DNA of 64,000 bases from Galeopsis tetrahit (taxonomy: Eukaryota; Streptophyta; Magnoliopsida; Lamiales; Lamiaceae), in assembly GCA_963675135.1 (NCBI GenBank), contig OY776124.1, positions 11,794,677 through 11,858,676 on the forward strand. The letters are read 5' to 3'. The notes under the pieces are model-generated. The model saw only the letters and a program-made list of their open reading frames with translations. It ran no database searches and was not told the DNA's origin. The translations under genes were made by a program, and so were the position numbers. Numbering within the stretch: the stretch's first letter is position 1; every line of letters begins with the position of its first letter. Of the stretch, positions 60,126 through 64,000 are shown piece after piece.

Positions 60126-62292
60126 AATTAAACTTAATGAATGATCATTCATTTTTTAAATGGAATGATCATTCATAAAACTTAAGTAACGATCATTCCT
60201 TCCATACCGAATGGTTTTAAAATTTAATTTACATACTTTAAAATGATTCATATTTTCTAGATACAATTAATATTTGAATTTTGTATTATAATTATAATTA
60301 TTAATTTCATAACTGAGTTTAATTTTAAAATTGATGAAAATTTACTATGTGACTAAAAATGTATGAAAAAAGGACCGAAAGTGATATGATCTCATTTTTT
60401 CATGACCAAAAGTGCAGATTTTTAACGGTCGCGTGAATTTCATGCAATTTTCAGCCTTTAAAACCAAAGAAAAATTTTATAGGACTAAAAGTGTATATAA
60501 AGGACCGAAAGTGATTTGACCTCATTCTTATGGGACCAAACGTACAATTTTTCCCTTAAAATTGTATTACTCCCTTAGTTTTTTATTAAGTTTTTTTCAC
60601 TATTTTCATAATACGTGTTATTCTTTTTTTTTTTAAATATTTTAATTTTAAAATATTTAAATTTTCACAAATCTTTGGTCCAATTCTGACCCTTAATAAA
60701 TACTGTGACTTTGCAGTATTTGATTAATCACAATTCTATATATTCCATTTACTATAAAACTTCTAGGGAATTCATTAGAGGAATGTTTCCAATCAAAATA
60801 GTTTGTTCTTACATTTTCATATTGATTTTCAAAATTAATCCCACGGATACATATAATTTCGAAGAATATGTGAGTGATTCATATACAACATTTCTTTCCT
60901 TTATCAAAGCTTCTACCAACTAATATCTTTCCAAAAATAATTGAAATTCGATTTCATGATCCGTATCTTCAATTTTCGAAAACTTGTAACTTCTGTCAAA
61001 TACCAATTAAAGTATACTTGTTTGCATTTTCGATACCAAAATACAAACTTAATTTGTTGTTAAAAGCTAAAAAATAATTAATATAAAATAGGAGTATAAT
61101 AGAATAAACGCATAAAATATCGAAGAAGTAGAGAGAAATTTTTGAAACAATACATTTCAAAAAAGCATTCAAAAATTAAATTCATAGTAAAAACATCAAT
61201 CCTTGAATCCAAATTCTCTTTAGTTTTTACCAGCATCTCATCCACCATGTGTCCATTCTCCCTTGTTTGCCACTAACTTGAGCCTCTTACTTTATCAATA
61301 AGTTTAGCAAGAGCATCTGTTGTGCACAAAGGGTGCAACTTAAATCCAAAAAAAGGACTATTTTCGTCATTATTAGACACCTTAAAGTGAAGAATCTTGG
61401 CAACTTCTTCACTAGTGTAAGCCGTAGGGTTCAAATTTGAAAATGTTGGAAACCCGTGCGATTACTCAGTTCATCATACTTTGAAATTAAGGGCCCCAAT
61501 GCTTCAGGAAATCCAGAAATTATAACCACAACGTTTCCATTGTCCATGAATGGAATTATTGCCTTAATCTCTTTAACTTCAGAAGGATCATACGTAAAAT
61601 TGGACCATTTTACACAGTTATTCGATCACCAGCAGAATGCCACCTGCAGCCCTGTCCAACTAGAAACCATATAAACATATATAGTTGTGTAAATTAATTG
61701 ATTAACGGTACATATACATAATTTACAAGAAAAAATTATTTACATCACCTAACTTTCAACATTTATTGAAAAACGTCCGAAAAGATAAATTTTTAAATTA
61801 AATCCCATAATATCATAAAATGCTTTTATGTCCCATAACTTTGTAAATTGGTTAATTTACGTCTCAAAAAAGATAAAAATTAATTTACGTCTCATAATTT
61901 CGTAAATTGGTTAATATTCGTATTTTTTCTTCATTATGCAAATTACAAATAGTGACTTGAAATATTATTTTTATTCCATGACCACTGTTTTTTCACACTA
62001 TACAAGTCGAGTTCGGCGACGTTACAACTTCTATAGATTTTTCATAACTTCTTTGCAGACTTGAAAAAAACGTGAGTGGAATGATGCTATTTTTGTGTAT
62101 CCACATAAAAAATTGAACGTAAACTAAGTAATTTACAAATTTACAAAACGTAAATTAAATTTTTTATCTTTTTTAGGACGTTTTTTAAAAAATGTTAAAG
62201 TTAAAGAAACGTAAATAATTTTTTCCTCTATAGTTTGCTAATGTTTTTGAATAATTTAAATATAAACTGAGAGGGAATGCATAAATATATAT
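60126..62292. repeat. Array 2 unit 6
   Basis: Shares AAAAAATAATT (near 61074) and AACGGTAC (near 61706) with unit 2. Private ATTTACAAG near 61722. Confidence 0.9.
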
Positions 62293-63410
62293 AATTAAAC
62301 TTAATGAATGATCATTCATTTTTTAAATGGAATGATCATTCATAAAACTTAAGTAACGATCATTCCTTCCATACCGAATGGTTTTAAAATTTAATTTACA
62401 TACTTTAAAATGATTCATATTTTCTAGATACAATTAATATTTGAATTTTGTATTATAATTATAATTATTAATTTCATAACTGAGTTTAATTTTAAAATTG
62501 ATGAAAATTTACTATGTGACTAAAAATGTATGAAAAAATGACCGAAAGTGATATGATCTCATTTTTTCATGACCAAAAGTGCAGATTTTTAACGGTCGCG
62601 TGAATTTCATGCAATTTTCAGCCTTTAAAACCAAAGAAAAATTTTATAGGACTAAAAGTGTATATAAAGGACCGAAAGTGATTTGACCTCATTCTTATGG
62701 GACCAAACGTACAATTTTTCCCTTAAAATTGTATTACTCCCTTAGTTTTTTATTAAGTTTTTTTCACTATTTTCATAATACGTGTTATTCTTTTTTGTTT
62801 TTTAAATATTTTAATTTTAAAATATTTAAATTTTCACAAATCTTTGGTCCAATTCTGACCCTTAATAAATACTGTGACTTTGCAGTATTTGATTAATCAC
62901 AATTCTATATATTCCATTTACTATAAAACTTCTAGGGAATTCATTAGAGGAATGTTTCCAATCAAAATAGTTTGTTCTTACATTTTCATATTGATTTTCA
63001 AAATTAATCCCACGGATACATATAATTTCGAAGAATATGTGAGTGATTCATATACAACATTTCTTTCCTTTATCAAAGCTTCTACCAACTAATATCTTTC
63101 CAAAAATAATTGAAATTCGATTTCATGATCCGTATCTTCAATTTTCGAAAACTTGTAACTTCTGTCAAATACCAATTAAAGTATACTTGTTTGCATTTTC
63201 GATACCAAAATACAAACTTAATTTGTTGTTAAAAGCTAAAAAAGAATTAATATAAAATAGGAGTATAATAGAATAAACGCATAAAATATCGAAGAAGTAG
63301 AGAGAAATTTTTGAAACAATACATTTCAAAAAAGCATTCAAAAATTAAATTCATAGTAAAAACATCAATCCTTGAATCCAAATTCTCTTTAGTTTTTACC
63401 AACATCTCAT
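62293..63410. repeat. Array 2 unit 7, truncated by macro-junction 2
   Basis: Only 1118 bases remain, ending inside the decayed exon 3. Private changes: AAAATGACCG near 62539, an interrupted T-run near 62797 and ACCAACATC just before the junction. Confidence 0.9.
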
Positions 63411-63516
63411 CTACCGACTAAAACTTAAAAACAAGAGTTTGCTAGCCGATCGCTCGATGATCGGTTGAAACCTTGATGATGAACACGCAAAAGATTCCCC
63501 TTCTTCTAGCGCCAAA
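63411..63516 (-). other. Gypsy leader with PBS, macro-copy 3
   Basis: It begins at the base equivalent to 9122, 341 bases further into the element than junction 1. The gag start and half the leader are therefore missing. The PBS is at 63497-63514. Confidence 0.9.
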
Positions 63517-64000
63517 TGTTGTACGTGCTTTCGTCGGGTTGACTCGGATGTGGACTATTTGTTAGCACGAGACAAACATGTATTATGATTGGGGGTTATT
63601 ACGTGTGTAGAGAGGTTATTATGATGATCTTGATGATCTTAAAGAAGAACAAAGCAAGAAGGATCAAGAACAATGATATAGCTTCTTGGAGAAACTAAAG
63701 CTTTAGAAGCTTGGGAGTGTTTATTGCTTGGGTTGGGAGTGATTTGTAGGAATGGTGTAACTTGTGTACAAATGAGCCCCTTTTAGGCATTATATAGTGG
63801 TTTCTGGGGGCTGCCCGTCCTTTACACGTGGCACGCCCTCATTGGACCTGTCTTCTGCCCGAAAAGGTGATTTGATGGCGCATTTAATGCTAAACCGCCC
63901 TAGGTGCTCGTCCTCGCCGAGATGCCGAGGAGCTGGGTCACGGTGGTCGCCGAAGGACCTTATCATCTAGGAAGGTGGTCGCCCAAACCTCCGAGGTGTG
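63517..64000 (-). repeat. 5' LTR, macro-copy 3 (partial at window end)
   Basis: Matches 9228 onward at offset 54289, with few differences (for example GAGAAACTAAAG for GAGAAGCTAAAG near 63693). It runs off the window. The TATA box is at 63790-63797. Transcription would run left into array 2. Confidence 0.92.

Larger units (their letters stand above)
35165..63410. repeat. Macro-tandem repeat, copy 2 (28.2 kb)
   Basis: It starts at the base equivalent to 8781 and repeats everything through the ATPase cluster. It ends with a longer array (6.5 units). It lacks the rest of the Gypsy element. Confidence 0.93.
49288..63410. repeat. Tandem array 2: 6.5 units of the 2.17-kb repeat
   Basis: Units start at 49288, 51455, 53623, 55791, 57959, 60126 and 62293, with the last cut at 63410. 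The content is the same as array 1. Diagnostic variants repeat with a partial four-unit period. Confidence 0.95.

Overview
The window is nuclear DNA from a plant, very probably a eudicot. The evidence is two Ty3/Gypsy retrotransposons of the plant Tat lineage, CACTA-type transposon ends, AT-rich intergenic DNA, and spliced genes of the plant CfxQ/CbbX-like AAA+ ATPase family. Nothing prokaryotic is present. I cannot name the species.

Layout. 1-1270 is the right end of a CACTA DNA transposon, with a partial acidic reading frame at the left edge. 1518-9991 is one complete minus-strand Tat-type Gypsy element with two LTRs, a 5-bp target duplication (ATAAC), gag, protease, reverse transcriptase, two RNase H domains and integrase. 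Its LTRs differ at about ten positions plus one 9-bp indel, yet its reading frames carry three frameshifts and one stop. 9997-12096 is unrecognised DNA ending in a CACTA-like terminus that sits inside an ATPase exon. 12097-13540 is ATPase pseudogene copy a. About 14.6-19.79 kb is an older, 5'-truncated Tat element with a degenerate antisense ORF and tandem repeats in its 3' UTR. 20776-22251 is ATPase copy b, which reads in frame over three exons but has lost the Walker B acidic pair. 22857-35150 is a tandem array of 2.17-kb units, each carrying the decayed last exon and last intron of a third ATPase copy (c).

From 35165 the block 8781-35150 is repeated almost base for base (offset 26383-26431), this time ending in an array of 6.5 units at 63410. 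A third copy begins at 63411 and runs off the window. The window is therefore a repeat within a repeat: 2.17-kb units inside 26-28-kb macro-units. The two macro-junctions differ in both partners. Junction 1 joins an array unit to gag through 14 bp of filler. Junction 2 joins a different array position to the 5' leader with a short microhomology.

How the parts relate. At both junctions the retrotransposon's 5' LTR, leader and, at junction 1, a 94-bp gag stub face directly into the array. A transcript from that LTR would run in the sense direction through tandem ATPase pseudogene fragments. This is the most unusual arrangement in the window and could make chimeric non-coding RNA or small RNA. 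A false duplication in the assembly must be excluded first. The inferred order of events is: ATPase duplication; CACTA-like, MITE and old Tat insertions; Gypsy insertion; array growth; and very recent macro-duplication.
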